Of a stretch of DNA of 64,000 bases, positions 26,710 to 37,482 are shown one piece after another. Under the pieces are notes generated by a model. That model did not search any database. It saw nothing but the letters and a program-made list of their open reading frames with translations, and was not told the DNA's origin. Position 1 is the stretch's first letter. Each line of letters starts with the position of its first letter. This DNA is from Mycetocola spongiae (GTDB lineage Bacteria > Actinomycetota > Actinomycetes > Actinomycetales > Microbacteriaceae): positions 310,001-374,000 of the forward strand of contig NZ_CP080203.1 of NCBI RefSeq assembly GCF_020424085.1. The letters are read 5' to 3'. The translations under genes and the position numbers were made by a program.

Positions 26710-28389
26710 CTACTTTAGCCAGCCCACCGTGGTCCAGTCGGTGGCATAATTGCCGGCGAAGGAACCGTAGTTGGCGATCTCGGGGCGGATGGCCGTCACG
26801 AGCGGGGCCTGGGCGATGGGCAGCGAGTGGCCCTCCTCCCAGACGAGCTTATCGGCCTCATTGGTGAGGTCGGCGAGCTTCTTGGGGTCCAGCTCGGCGT
26901 TTGCCTGGTTGAGCAGATCGGTGATCTTCTCGGTGCTGATCTTTCCGTAGTTCTGCGTGTTCTCACCGGTCTGGTAGATGCTCACGCTATCGGCCAGGAA
27001 GCCGGTGCTGGACCAGACAAAGATGGTCATATCGAAGTTGCCGGGAATGATGTTATCGCGGAAGAAGGTCTCGGAGGGGACCGAGACGATCTCCACCTTG
27101 GCCTGCACGGCGGCGAGCTGAGCCTGTACCAGCTCGGCGAGCTGCTGCGACACGGGGGTCGCGGCGGGGATAACGATGCGCGGGGCAAGCTTCACGCCGT
27201 CCTTCACGCGCACGTCTCCCTCGACCTTCCAGCCGGCCTTATCCAGCGCGGCCGCGGCGGCCTCGGGGTTATAGTCCACGACGCCCTTTGCGTTGTCCTC
27301 ATAGGCCTCGTCGGTATTCACATACATGTGGTTATTCAGCAGCTTCACGTCATAGGGAATGCCGTTGAAGAGCGTATCGGCCAGGGCCTGGCGGTTGATG
27401 GCCTGCTGCACACCGAGGCGGGTATCGGCATCGGCGAGTACCGAACCGGAACCAAACGTGATGTGGGTATAGCGGCTACTCGGGGAGACCCGGATATCGT
27501 TTTTCGGGGCATCCTTCACGCGGGCAAAACGCGTGGTGCTGGAGGCCAGCACGGCGTCGAGCTCATCGTTGAGGTAGGCATCGATATCGGCGTTGCCGCT
27601 CAGCGCGCGGAAGACCACGGAGTCCAGCAGCGGCTTCTCACCCCACCACGTGGGGTTCGGGGTCAGCGTGACGGTCTGGGCGGTCTTATTGATGCTGTCG
27701 GTGGTGAGCTGGAAGGGGCCGGCGGTTGCGGGCACCTTCTCCAGCCATCCCTCGTTATAGTCCGCGGCCGTGGCGTAGAACTGCGCGGGGTAGAGGAACG
27801 TGAACAGCTTCTTCCAGTCGGCAAACGGGGTCGAGAACGTGACGATGACGTCCTGATCGGTCTCGCCCTTCTCCACGCTGGCTACGTCCTGGTAGCCGGT
27901 CGGGTCGCCCATGAGGAACTCCTCATTGCTGCCGTTATTGGCCTTCCAGACGCCCTCGAAGTCCTTCCAGGTGATGGGGGTTCCATCGCTCCAGACGGCC
28001 TTTTCGTTGATCTTATAGGTGACCTTCTGGTCGCCCTCGGTGCTCAGCTCGGCCGAGGTCACATAGTCCTCGTTGATCACGGGCTCGTTCTCCGCGTTGA
28101 TGCGGAAGGCACCCGGCATCACGGCGCGCAGGATCGTTGCGGTGTCCAGGAGGGAACCATCGGTCTGATAGTAGTTCCACTGCTCGGGCAGCTGGCTCAG
28201 GGCCAGGCGGAGCGAGCCGCCCTGCTTGAGGTCCGAGACGGGGTGCGGGTTGATCTGGCTCGCGCCGACCTTAACTTCTTCCTTGGGGCCGCTGCTTCCG
28301 CCATCGCTCGGGCTACCCGAGCAGGCGGAGAGTGCCAGGGTCAGTGCCGCGACGGCGGCAATGGATCCGGTCCACGATTTCACTCTCAT
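26710..28389 (-). CDS. Oligopeptide ABC transporter substrate-binding lipoprotein (copy 2)
   Basis: 559-residue family-5 binding protein, paralogue of copy 1. Lipoprotein signal SIAAVAALTLALSAC with Cys as first mature residue; the linker SGSPSDGGSSGP is longer and Ser/Gly-rich. ATG 28389 (MRVKSW) has GAGGAG 9 nt upstream; ATG 28404 is in frame but lacks a site. The core shares long identical blocks with copy 1, for example the segment WEEGHSLPIAQ and the C-terminal DWTTVGWLK, while the middle has diverged. This suggests a tandem duplication followed by specialisation in ligand range. Confidence 0.93.
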   Translation of the reverse strand: MRVKSWTGSIAAVAALTLALSACSGSPSDGGSSGPKEEVKVGASQINPHPVSDLKQGGSLRLALSQLPEQWNYYQTDGSLLDTATILRAVMPGAFRINAENEPVINEDYVTSAELSTEGDQKVTYKINEKAVWSDGTPITWKDFEGVWKANNGSNEEFLMGDPTGYQDVASVEKGETDQDVIVTFSTPFADWKKLFTFLYPAQFYATAADYNEGWLEKVPATAGPFQLTTDSINKTAQTVTLTPNPTWWGEKPLLDSVVFRALSGNADIDAYLNDELDAVLASSTTRFARVKDAPKNDIRVSPSSRYTHITFGSGSVLADADTRLGVQQAINRQALADTLFNGIPYDVKLLNNHMYVNTDEAYEDNAKGVVDYNPEAAAAALDKAGWKVEGDVRVKDGVKLAPRIVIPAATPVSQQLAELVQAQLAAVQAKVEIVSVPSETFFRDNIIPGNFDMTIFVWSSTGFLADSVSIYQTGENTQNYGKISTEKITDLLNQANAELDPKKLADLTNEADKLVWEEGHSLPIAQAPLVTAIRPEIANYGSFAGNYATDWTTVGWLK

Positions 28390-28880
28390 TGGAGTTCTCC
28401 TCATTCACGATGCGGACGGGCCCCCCGCTAAAAAACGATATCCCCGCCGCGTCACTTCGTTGTGTGATTGCATAATCCGCGCGGCCAAACCGGTGCGACT
28501 ATGTTGGACAGCCTCACACGGAGATGAGGCCTCGTCAAGGATTCTAAGCGCCCGATAGGGGCCGCATTTGTCCACGCGCCCGGCAGGAATTTTGGCCGTA
28601 TTTTTTTTGACGCCATACGATGATGGCCTACTCCCGCGAGATCACGCGGTATTCAGTACATAAAATTACAACCCTAATGTATTCAAAATAACGATTTTTT
28701 ACATCGTCATAATTTGACATCGTTATTGTCGTGTTACCGTAAAAACGAACCTCGGTGTGGCGCGCGTTCTGGTAGGGCAGGCGGCGGCGCATCGTTCCAA
28801 AAATTACGGCGAGAGTGTGTCGGCGACGGGTCAATGAAGCCCGTATTTGGCCATCTCGCGGACGGGCAAATGGAATCGTT
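28390..28880. other. Divergent intergenic region with an AT-rich core
   Basis: Between the binding-protein and permease genes, 28640-28760 is strikingly AT-rich against a GC-rich genome. It contains the inverted repeat and TTGACA listed separately. No gene is supported; a minus-strand frame near 28900-28628 has no family features. Confidence 0.6.
28687..28727. promoter_or_regulatory. Operator-like inverted repeat with a consensus -35
   Basis: AATAACGAT (28687-28695) and ATCGTTATT (28719-28727) are a perfect 9-bp inverted repeat separated by 23 nt. TTGACA (28714-28719), a consensus -35 on the plus strand, touches the right arm; ACATCGT also occurs as a direct repeat (28701-28707 and 28718-28724 approximately). 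A matching -10 is weak. It probably governs the opp permease operon and perhaps the binding proteins. Confidence 0.5.
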
Positions 28881-29861
28881 TTGATCAGATTTCTTGGCAA
28901 AAGACTCGTATATTACGTGCTTTTGATCTTCATCAGCACCTCGGCGGCCTATCTCCTGGCCTCCGCCTCGATGAATCCGCGCAGCGCCTTTGAGGGGCGC
29001 AACCCGCGGCCGCCGCAGGGCACCATCGAGGCCACACTCACCTCGCTTGGCGTGAACGATAACGAGCCGCTGCTGTCTCGCTATGTGACGTGGCTCGGCA
29101 AGGTCCTCACCGGCGATTTTGGCCAGACCATTACAAACCTCTCGGTGAACGCGCAGTTCGCGGAGCGGATCGGCTCGAGCCTGCGCCTGCTGATCATCGG
29201 CTCCGTGCTGGGCGCGGTATTTGGCGTGCTGATCGGCGTCTGGAACGCACTGCGCCAGTACAAGCCCTCCGACCGCATCATCTCGGCGCTGTCCTTTTTG
29301 ATCATGTCGATTCCGGTGTTTATCCTCGCGGTCCTGCTGAAGATGGGGGCCACGTGGCTGAACCAGACGGTGGGTGTGCAGCTCATCAACTTCACGGGCG
29401 CGTCCACGCCGGGGATCACGGGCGGCTTTTGGCCCGAACTCTGGGACGCGCTCAACCATATGCTGCTGCCCACCATCGCGATTGTGCTCGGCGGTGTGGC
29501 CTCCTATAGCCGCTATCAGCGGGCCACGATGCTGGATACCCTTAACGCCGATTATCTGCGCACCGCGCGCGCCAAGGGCCTCACCCGCGGCAAGGCCACC
29601 TATAAGCACGCCCTGCGGATGGCCATCATCCCGATGACCACGCTGTTTTCCTACGGCATGATCGGTGTGGTCACCGGGGCCACCATGACGGAACAGATCT
29701 ACGGCTGGAACGGCCTCGGAAAATGGTTCATCGACTCGGTGAACTCCCAGGACATCAACTCGGTCACGGCCTTCTGTGCCTTTGCCGCCGTGGTGGTTCT
29801 CATTTCCGGATTCCTCGCCGACCTATTACACGCGGCCCTCGATCCGCGGGTACGGAGCTAA
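28881..29861 (+). CDS. Oligopeptide ABC transporter permease (OppB/DppB type)
   Basis: Integral membrane permease of about 326 residues. Binding-protein-dependent transport domain with about six membrane segments; the EAA-type loop is visible as YLRTARAKGLTRGKATYKHALRMAIIP near residue 235. The N-terminal MIRFLGKRLVYYVLL pattern is typical. The start is a TTG at 28881, giving that N-terminus; the frame is open back to 28815 but the upstream residues are charged and atypical. First gene of a three-gene unit with the second permease and the double ATPase. Confidence 0.9.
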   Translation: MIRFLGKRLVYYVLLIFISTSAAYLLASASMNPRSAFEGRNPRPPQGTIEATLTSLGVNDNEPLLSRYVTWLGKVLTGDFGQTITNLSVNAQFAERIGSSLRLLIIGSVLGAVFGVLIGVWNALRQYKPSDRIISALSFLIMSIPVFILAVLLKMGATWLNQTVGVQLINFTGASTPGITGGFWPELWDALNHMLLPTIAIVLGGVASYSRYQRATMLDTLNADYLRTARAKGLTRGKATYKHALRMAIIPMTTLFSYGMIGVVTGATMTEQIYGWNGLGKWFIDSVNSQDINSVTAFCAFAAVVVLISGFLADLLHAALDPRVRS

Positions 29862-29870
29862 GGCAGCATC

Positions 29871-30890
29871 ATGACGATTCCCGTACAGAAGCAACTGGCC
29901 GCCGAAACGGCCCAGGACTCCTCCGAGCACAACGTCTCCGCCTCGCGCGGAGCCCTCGTGGTGCGACGCCTGTTCTCCAACCGCGGCACCATCGTGGGGC
30001 TCGTGATCATCGCGCTGCTCTTTGTCTATGCGTTCCTCGGGCCGGTGCTGAGCCCGGTGAAATATACCGATATCGACTATATGGCGCTCAGTCAGCCGCC
30101 GAGCTGGCAGCATCTTTTTGGCACAAATAATATCGGCCAAGACATGTTTGTGCGCACGGCCGTGGGCCTGCAAAAATCCCTCATCATCGGTATCCTCGTG
30201 GCGCTGGTTTCGGCCGTGCTGGCCGGGTTCCTCGGCGCCGCCGCCGGCTATTTTGGGGGCTGGGTCGAGCGCATCATTATGTTCCTGATCGACCTGCTGC
30301 TGACCCTGCCGTCCTTCCTGTTTATCGCGATCATGTCGCCGCGCCTGCGCGAGTTCGGCTGGCTCATGCTTGTGGTCATGATCGCCGCATTTGGCTGGAT
30401 GATCACGGCGCGCGTGGTGCGCTCGATGACCCTCTCGCTGCGCGAACAGGAATATGTGCGCGCCGCCCGCTATATGGGCATCGGCCACTTCACGATCATT
30501 CGCCGGCATATTGTGCCGCAGGTGATGTCGTTTATCATCATCGATGCCACGATCACCGCGGGTGCCGCCGTGATGACCGAGACCGGCCTGAGCTATTTTG
30601 GCTTTGGTGTGCAGCCCCCGGACGTCTCGATCGGAAACCTGATCGCCGCGGGCCAGGACGGCGCGTTCCAGTCCGCCTGGCTCTGGGGCTTTGCGCTCCT
30701 CGCCCTGATCATCTTTGTGCTCGCCGCCAACCTCGTTGGCGACGGCCTGCGTGATGCCTTTGACCCGACCTCCTCGGCGGGCAAGCGCAAGCCCCGCGTC
30801 TCGCGCCGCGAGAAGAAGCTGGCCCGGACCACGGAAACCTCAACGCCCACCGATCCCGGTGAGCAGCAGAAAGGCGGTGCGTCCGCATGA
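29871..30890 (+). CDS. Oligopeptide ABC transporter permease (OppC/DppC type)
   Basis: 339 residues. A cytoplasmic N-terminus of about 40 residues, a membrane segment (about 42-62), then the OppC N-terminal domain with HLFGTNNIGQDMFVR, and four to five further segments. The EAA loop is EYVRAARYMGIGHFTIIRRHIVPQ near residue 200. A Lys/Arg-rich cytoplasmic tail follows (KRKPRVSRREKKLAR). It begins 9 nt after the OppB stop and overlaps the ATPase start by 4 nt. Confidence 0.93.
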   Translation: MTIPVQKQLAAETAQDSSEHNVSASRGALVVRRLFSNRGTIVGLVIIALLFVYAFLGPVLSPVKYTDIDYMALSQPPSWQHLFGTNNIGQDMFVRTAVGLQKSLIIGILVALVSAVLAGFLGAAAGYFGGWVERIIMFLIDLLLTLPSFLFIAIMSPRLREFGWLMLVVMIAAFGWMITARVVRSMTLSLREQEYVRAARYMGIGHFTIIRRHIVPQVMSFIIIDATITAGAAVMTETGLSYFGFGVQPPDVSIGNLIAAGQDGAFQSAWLWGFALLALIIFVLAANLVGDGLRDAFDPTSSAGKRKPRVSRREKKLARTTETSTPTDPGEQQKGGASA

Positions 30891-33019
30891 CTAACGACGC
30901 CCTAATGCAGCGCGAGTCGGCCCCCACCGAGACCGCCCCGCTCCTCGAGGTCAGCGACCTCAACGTTCGATTCCCCACCCCCAATGGCATCATGCACGCG
31001 GTGCGCGGCGTGAGCTTCACGCTGCGCCGCGGCGAGGTATTTGGCATCGTGGGGGAGTCCGGGTCCGGAAAATCCGTGACCTCGATGGCCGCGATGGGCC
31101 TGCTGCCCACCACAAGCATGATCACCGGGTCGATTAAGATCGACGGCACCGAGGTTCTGGGCGCGAGCGATCGCACCATGAGCAAGATCCGCGGGGCGAA
31201 GATCGCGATGGTCTTCCAGGACCCGCTGTCGGCGTTTACGCCGGTATATAAGATCGGCGAGCAGATCGCCGAGGCGGTATTGGCCCACCGCAAGGTCAGC
31301 AAATCCGAGGCCTGGGCGCGCGCCGTGGAACTGCTCTCGATCGTGGGGATCCCCGATCCCGAGCGCCGCGCCAATTCCTTCCCGCACGAGTTCTCGGGCG
31401 GAATGCGTCAGCGCGCGATGATCGCCATGGCCATCGCAAATGATCCCGATATCATCATGGCCGATGAGCCCACCACCGCGCTGGATGTCACGATTCAGGC
31501 GCAGATCCTCGACGTGCTGCGCACCGCGCAGCGCGAGACCGGCGCCGCGCTGGTTTTTGTCAGCCATGACCTCGGCGTGATCGCCGGCTTTGCCGACCGC
31601 GTGGCCGTGATGTATGCGGGCCGTATCGTGGAGACCGGCACCGTGGACGAGATTTTCGCCCGCCCGCGGATGCCCTATACCCTCGGCCTGATCGGCGCGG
31701 TTCCGCGCATCGACCGCGAACGTAATGCGCCGCTGGTGCCGATTCCCGGCACGCCCCCGGCCATGCTGAACTTCGCGGGTGGCTGCCCGTTTGCCGATCG
31801 CTGCCCGCTGGTGCAGGATGCCTGCCGCACCCAGGAGCCGCCGCTGGCCGAGATCCCGGTGGCCCCGGGGGAGGCCGCCCACCGGGTGGCCTGCCGCCGC
31901 GTGGACGAGGTGATCGAGATGGATGCCGCGCCCGAGGATATCTTCCCGCTTCCGGTCATTCCCGAGGCCGCGATCGAGAGCGCCGACCGCGATACCCTGC
32001 CCACCGTCCTGGACGTGCGGGGAATGGTCAAGACCTTCCCGCTCACCCGCGGTGCACTCTATAAGCGCCGCGTGGGCAGCGTATATGCGGTGGACGGCGT
32101 GGATCTTGATATCCGTGCCGGGGAAACCCTGGGGCTCGTGGGAGAGTCGGGCTCGGGAAAGAGCACGGCGCTGCATCAGATCCTCGATCTGGTGGCCCCG
32201 GAGGAGGGCAGCATCTCGATCCTCGGCCGCTCCCTGGACACGGTGTCCCGCGACCGCAAGGATCTGCGGGCCCTGCGCCAGGAAATCTCGATGGTCTTCC
32301 AGGACCCGATGGCCAGCCTCGATCCGCGCATGCCGATCCACGATATCCTCGCCGAGCCGCTCGCGGCGCACGGCTGGACGCGGGACCGCATCAACGCGCG
32401 GGTGCCCGAGCTGCTGGGCCTGGTGGGTCTGAAATCCAGCGATGCCTCCCGCTATCCGCACGAGTTCTCGGGCGGGCAGCGCCAGCGTATCTCGATCGCG
32501 CGATCGCTCGCGGTGGATCCCAAAATGATCGTGCTGGACGAGCCCGTCTCCGCCCTGGACGTGTCGATCCAGGCGGGGGTACTAAACCTCCTCGCGGATC
32601 TCAAGGCGCGCCTGGGCCTGGCCTATCTTTTTGTCTCGCATGACCTCTCGGTGGTGCGCTATATCGCCGATCGTGTCTCGGTGATGTATCTGGGGCGCAC
32701 GATGGAGACCGGCCCCGTGGCCGATGTTTTTGAGAACCCCCTGCACCCCTATACGCAGGCCCTGCTGGCCGCTGTGCCGATCCCCGATCCGGTGCGCGAG
32801 CGCCAGCGCGAACGCATCCTGCTGCAGGGAGACCCGCCCAATCCCACCCAGAAGCAGGTGGGGTGCCGCTTCCGCACCCGCTGTGCCGTTTTTGCGGCGC
32901 TGCCCGAGAAGGACCGCGCGCGCTGCGAGAGCGAGGTTCCGGTGGCCTCCAACCACGGGCGTCCCGTGCTGGACCACACCGTGGCGTGCCATTTCCCGCG
33001 CGAGCGGAGCGTGATCTAG
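30887..33019 (+). CDS. Dual-ATPase oligopeptide ABC transporter protein (fused OppD-OppF)
   Basis: 710 residues with two complete nucleotide-binding domains in one chain. Domain 1 (about 15-335): Walker A GESGSGKS, HEFSGGMRQRAMIAMA, Walker B IIMADEPTTALDV. Domain 2 (about 365-690): GESGSGKS, HEFSGGQRQRISIARSLA, IVLDEPVSALDV. Each domain ends in the oligopeptide/dipeptide C-terminal motif with four cysteines (CPFADRCPLVQDAC in the first; CRFRTRCAVFAA in the second), typical of OppD/OppF. ATG 30887 overlaps the OppC stop. It completes the importer served by the divergent binding proteins. Confidence 0.95.
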   Translation: MTNDALMQRESAPTETAPLLEVSDLNVRFPTPNGIMHAVRGVSFTLRRGEVFGIVGESGSGKSVTSMAAMGLLPTTSMITGSIKIDGTEVLGASDRTMSKIRGAKIAMVFQDPLSAFTPVYKIGEQIAEAVLAHRKVSKSEAWARAVELLSIVGIPDPERRANSFPHEFSGGMRQRAMIAMAIANDPDIIMADEPTTALDVTIQAQILDVLRTAQRETGAALVFVSHDLGVIAGFADRVAVMYAGRIVETGTVDEIFARPRMPYTLGLIGAVPRIDRERNAPLVPIPGTPPAMLNFAGGCPFADRCPLVQDACRTQEPPLAEIPVAPGEAAHRVACRRVDEVIEMDAAPEDIFPLPVIPEAAIESADRDTLPTVLDVRGMVKTFPLTRGALYKRRVGSVYAVDGVDLDIRAGETLGLVGESGSGKSTALHQILDLVAPEEGSISILGRSLDTVSRDRKDLRALRQEISMVFQDPMASLDPRMPIHDILAEPLAAHGWTRDRINARVPELLGLVGLKSSDASRYPHEFSGGQRQRISIARSLAVDPKMIVLDEPVSALDVSIQAGVLNLLADLKARLGLAYLFVSHDLSVVRYIADRVSVMYLGRTMETGPVADVFENPLHPYTQALLAAVPIPDPVRERQRERILLQGDPPNPTQKQVGCRFRTRCAVFAALPEKDRARCESEVPVASNHGRPVLDHTVACHFPRERSVI

Positions 33020-33040
33020 GCCCGCCCGGGCAACACTCCC

Positions 33041-33086
33041 GACCCGCCTGCCGCCCGCTGATAGTGGGTGGCAGGCGGGTCTTTTC
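33041..33086 (+). terminator. Terminator of the opp operon
   Basis: GACCCGCCTGCC (33041-33052) and GGCAGGCGGGTC (33070-33081) form a 12-bp perfect stem, followed by TTTTCT. It lies 22 nt after the ATPase stop. A smaller internal stem (CCCGC/GTGGG) is also possible. Confidence 0.88.
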
Positions 33087-33276
33087 TATCTGGGCGGGAA
33101 AAACCGGCCCCGCCCCGCATAAGGCACCGGGTTTCCCCGGATCGGCGTGGGTAGCCGCCGCGACGGGCGCACCCGCCTCGACCCGCGGGATTATCGTGCG
33201 CCGGTATGGCCGCGGAAAAGCCCCCCGCGTGGATACCGGGCGCGGTCACGGGGAACGCGGCACGGAGTTTTGGTGC

Positions 33277-33291
33277 TACGCTAAATCTGTG
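33277..33291 (+). promoter_or_regulatory. leuA leader promoter (-10)
   Basis: TACGCT (33277-33282) ends 6 nt before the GTG of the leader peptide, so transcription should start at or within a base of that codon. No recognisable -35 in the GC-rich sequence upstream, which is common for actinobacterial promoters. Confidence 0.5.
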
Positions 33292-33317
33292 TTCTTAGCT
33301 GCGCTGCTCCTTAGCTG

Positions 33318-33333
<16 letters not shown>
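33289..33333 (+). CDS. leuA leader peptide (leucine-rich, 14 residues)
   Basis: GTG to TAG encodes MFLAALLLSCRDEA: four leucines in 14 residues, three consecutive, using four different codons (TTA, CTG, CTC, CTT). Its stop codon lies inside the base of a strong hairpin, and leuA begins 70 nt downstream. Leucine starvation would stall ribosomes in the Leu codons and change RNA folding, as in classical attenuation or translational control. Actinobacterial leuA genes are known to have conserved upstream RNA structures (LEU element); this fits that class. The transcript probably starts on the GTG itself, so the leader would be translated without a ribosome site. Confidence 0.75.
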
Positions 33334-35160
<1,827 letters not shown>

Positions 35161-35178
35161 GTTCACCGCTTTATTCAC

Positions 35179-35217
35179 CCATCGGGGTGGGGCCCCACGG
35201 GGCCCACACCCCGATGG
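35179..35217 (+). terminator. leuA terminator hairpin
   Basis: CCATCGGGGTG...CACCCCGATGG with an inner GGCCCC/GGGGCC gives a near-continuous stem of about 16 bp, 19 nt after the leuA stop. The following bases (CGTTAACGGG) lack a clear T run. Confidence 0.7.
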
Positions 35218-35344
35218 CGTTAACGGGAAATTATTTATCGAGACCCGCGCGGGACCCCCGCAGCGTGACACAATCACGGCTAATATTGGGCGGTCCCGCG
35301 CCAACCGGCGCCCCGTATCGCACACCCGCCGTGAAAGGCCCCTT

Positions 35345-35929
35345 ATGAGCTATCCTCCCGCACCTCCCGCCCCCTCCAATCCCTATGCCTCCGGTTTTGC
35401 GGCGCCCCGCGGCGCGAGCGACCCCGCCGATATCTCCCTGCCGCTCTACGGGGCCAAATTTGGTCAGGCCGTGAGCCGCTATTTCCGGCAGTATGTGAAC
35501 TTCACAGGTCGCGCCTCGCGCAGCGAATACTGGTGGGTTGCGCTGTTCCGCTTTTTCCTGTTCCTGATTCCCACGATCCTGCTGAGCGTGGGCGTGGGCA
35601 TCGGTGCGGCCTGGGCCGTGGCCAACCCCACCGAGACCCTGATCGGATATGACCAGGGAACGGGGGAGGAGGTTTATGCACAGACCGGCGCGGGAATCCT
35701 GAACTACGCCCCCGCCGCCGCGCTGATCCTGATCGGCGGAATCCTCTTTATTGTGATCGGGCTGGGCCTGATCCTGCCGGATCTTGCCCTGATCTGGCGC
35801 CGCCTGCACGATATCAACCTGCCCGGTGCCTTTGCGCTGCTGAAGCTGGTGCCCTCGGTGGGCGAGCTGATCGTCTTTATCTTTGCCCTGATGCCCTCGC
35901 GACCCGAGGGTCAGCGCTTCGACGTTTAA
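35345..35929 (+). CDS. DUF805 domain membrane protein
   Basis: 194 residues. A Pro/Ala-rich N-terminus (about 1-45) is followed by the DUF805 core: YFRQYVNFTGRASRSEYWWVALFRFF, then membrane segments near 72-95, 120-150 and 165-185, with the LALIWRRLHDINLPG motif characteristic of the family. Function unknown; inner membrane. It is convergent with the TRIC-type gene: both stop codons share the 4-bp sequence TTAA at 35926-35929, an extreme compaction. Confidence 0.88.
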   Translation: MSYPPAPPAPSNPYASGFAAPRGASDPADISLPLYGAKFGQAVSRYFRQYVNFTGRASRSEYWWVALFRFFLFLIPTILLSVGVGIGAAWAVANPTETLIGYDQGTGEEVYAQTGAGILNYAPAAALILIGGILFIVIGLGLILPDLALIWRRLHDINLPGAFALLKLVPSVGELIVFIFALMPSRPEGQRFDV

Positions 35930-36696
35930 TCGTCGCGCAGGCGACGACGCGGCACCCAGCGGCGGGGACCTCCACGGTCCCCGCCGTTTATTATTCCCGA
36001 CTGTCGGCGCCGCCAGCGCGGCCAGGAGCTGAGCGCGCGCTGCTCGGGCAGGCTCCAGCCATAGCGCACCGAGAGGAGCCGCACCACGGTGGTGAGGATC
36101 ACGCAGCCGATGGCGGCGGTGACCACGGGCACCTCCAGGCGCACCGCGGTGGCCATCGCGATCGTTCCCGCCGCGGCGGCAGCCGCATAGAGCGAGCCCA
36201 CATGCATCAGCGCGACCGGGAGATTCAGCATAATATCGCGCACCACCGAGCCGCCCACCGCGGCCACCACGCCGATAAAAATCGCGGGAACCTCGGGCAG
36301 CCCCACCGAGAGGGCCTTGGCGGTTCCGATTGCGGCAAATAGCCCAATCGTGAGCGCATCCAGCGCGATGATCAGCGGGTTTAGCCGGTCGAAGAGCCGC
36401 AAGAGAAGCATGCCCATCAGCGCGGCCCCGATCGCCGTGATCAGATACCAGTTATTTTGCATGGAGGCGGGAACCTGGTTGATCAAGATATCGCGCGCAA
36501 GACCGCCGCCGAGGCCAATCACCAGGCCGATGATCGCCACCCCCAGCAGATCCAGGCGGTTCTCGCGGAAACGCGAGGCAAACATTGCGCCCTGAATCGC
36601 GCCGACGGCGACGGCGGTGAGATCAAGCCATAGGGGAATCGTAAACAGAGGAGCCACGAGTCCATCTAACACGCCACCGATGCGCCACACCAGCAC
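35926..36696 (-). CDS. TRIC-like (UPF0126/YicG) cation channel family protein
   Basis: 256 residues with about seven membrane segments in two repeated halves, each with the glycine-rich motif of the family ([16 protein letters not shown] near residue 70 and [18 protein letters not shown] near residue 155). Members form trimeric potassium-conducting channels in archaea and bacteria. The C-terminal 45 residues are Arg/Gly-rich and cytoplasmic. Start uncertain: GTG 36696 gives the longest form; GTG 36672 or 36657 would begin closer to the first membrane segment. Divergent from recO. Confidence 0.85.
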   Translation of the reverse strand: MLVWRIGGVLDGLVAPLFTIPLWLDLTAVAVGAIQGAMFASRFRENRLDLLGVAIIGLVIGLGGGLARDILINQVPASMQNNWYLITAIGAALMGMLLLRLFDRLNPLIIALDALTIGLFAAIGTAKALSVGLPEVPAIFIGVVAAVGGSVVRDIMLNLPVALMHVGSLYAAAAAAGTIAMATAVRLEVPVVTAAIGCVILTTVVRLLSVRYGWSLPEQRALSSWPRWRRRQSGIINGGDRGGPRRWVPRRRLRDD

Positions 36697-36705
36697 ATCC
36701 TGGCG

Positions 36706-36720
36706 GATAATGGATGTGTG
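36706..36720 (+). promoter_or_regulatory. recO promoter (-10) with leaderless geometry
   Basis: GATAAT (36706-36711) ends 6 nt before the recO GTG at 36718. No ribosome site lies in front of the GTG, so the mRNA is probably leaderless. Confidence 0.5.
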
Positions 36721-37482
36721 CCGCTATATCGAGATGAAGCCGTGGTCCTCCGCACCCATAAACTGGGTGAGGCCGACCGCATCGTCACGATGCTCACGCG
36801 TCGCAACGGCAAGATCCGCGCCGTGGCCAAGGGCGTGCGCCGCACCGGATCAAAATTTGGTGCCCGGCTGGAACCGTTTATGGTGGCCGACGTGCAGCTC
36901 TATGAGGGGCGCACCCTGGACACCATAAACCAGGTCGAATCGCTCGGGGCCTATGGCTCCGATATCGCCAGCGATTATGGCCGCTATACCGCCGCCAATG
37001 CGATGGTCGAGACCGCCGACCGGCTCACCGAATCCGAGTCCTCGCTGCAACAGTATCTGCTGCTGGTGGGGGCCCTGCGCTCGCTCTCGCGCGGCGAACA
37101 CGAGCCCTCGCTCACCCTGGACTCCTATCTGCTGCGCGCCCTGTCCATCGCCGGCTGGGCCCCGAGTTTTTATGATTGCGCGCGCTGCGGGGCCCCGGGC
37201 CCGCACGGACGCATCGTGGTGCAGGTGGGCGGGGCCGTATGCCCCGATTGTGCACCTCCCGGCGCCCCCTCGCTGCAACCCGATACCATCGAGCTGCTGA
37301 TCGCGCTGCTGGCGGGCCGCTGGGATATGGCCGAGAGCGCCACGGGCCTGGCCCGGGATCGCGCAAGCGCCGTGGTGGCCGCCTATACCCAGTGGCATCT
37401 TGAGCGCGGCCTGCGCTCGCTCGCCCACCTGGATAAGCGCAAACCGTTTACCCCCCGAATCGAAGGAAACCCACCCGCATGA
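36718..37482 (+). CDS. recO: DNA repair protein RecO
   Basis: Recombination mediator that helps load RecA onto SSB-coated gaps together with RecR. 254 residues. OB-fold N-terminal domain ([41 protein letters not shown]) and a helical domain with a complete zinc-type Cys4 (CARCGAP near residue 155 and CPDCAPP near 178). GTG 36718 immediately follows a -10 box. Its last 4 nt overlap the uppS start, so the two are translationally coupled. Confidence 0.95.
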   Translation: MPLYRDEAVVLRTHKLGEADRIVTMLTRRNGKIRAVAKGVRRTGSKFGARLEPFMVADVQLYEGRTLDTINQVESLGAYGSDIASDYGRYTAANAMVETADRLTESESSLQQYLLLVGALRSLSRGEHEPSLTLDSYLLRALSIAGWAPSFYDCARCGAPGPHGRIVVQVGGAVCPDCAPPGAPSLQPDTIELLIALLAGRWDMAESATGLARDRASAVVAAYTQWHLERGLRSLAHLDKRKPFTPRIEGNPPA

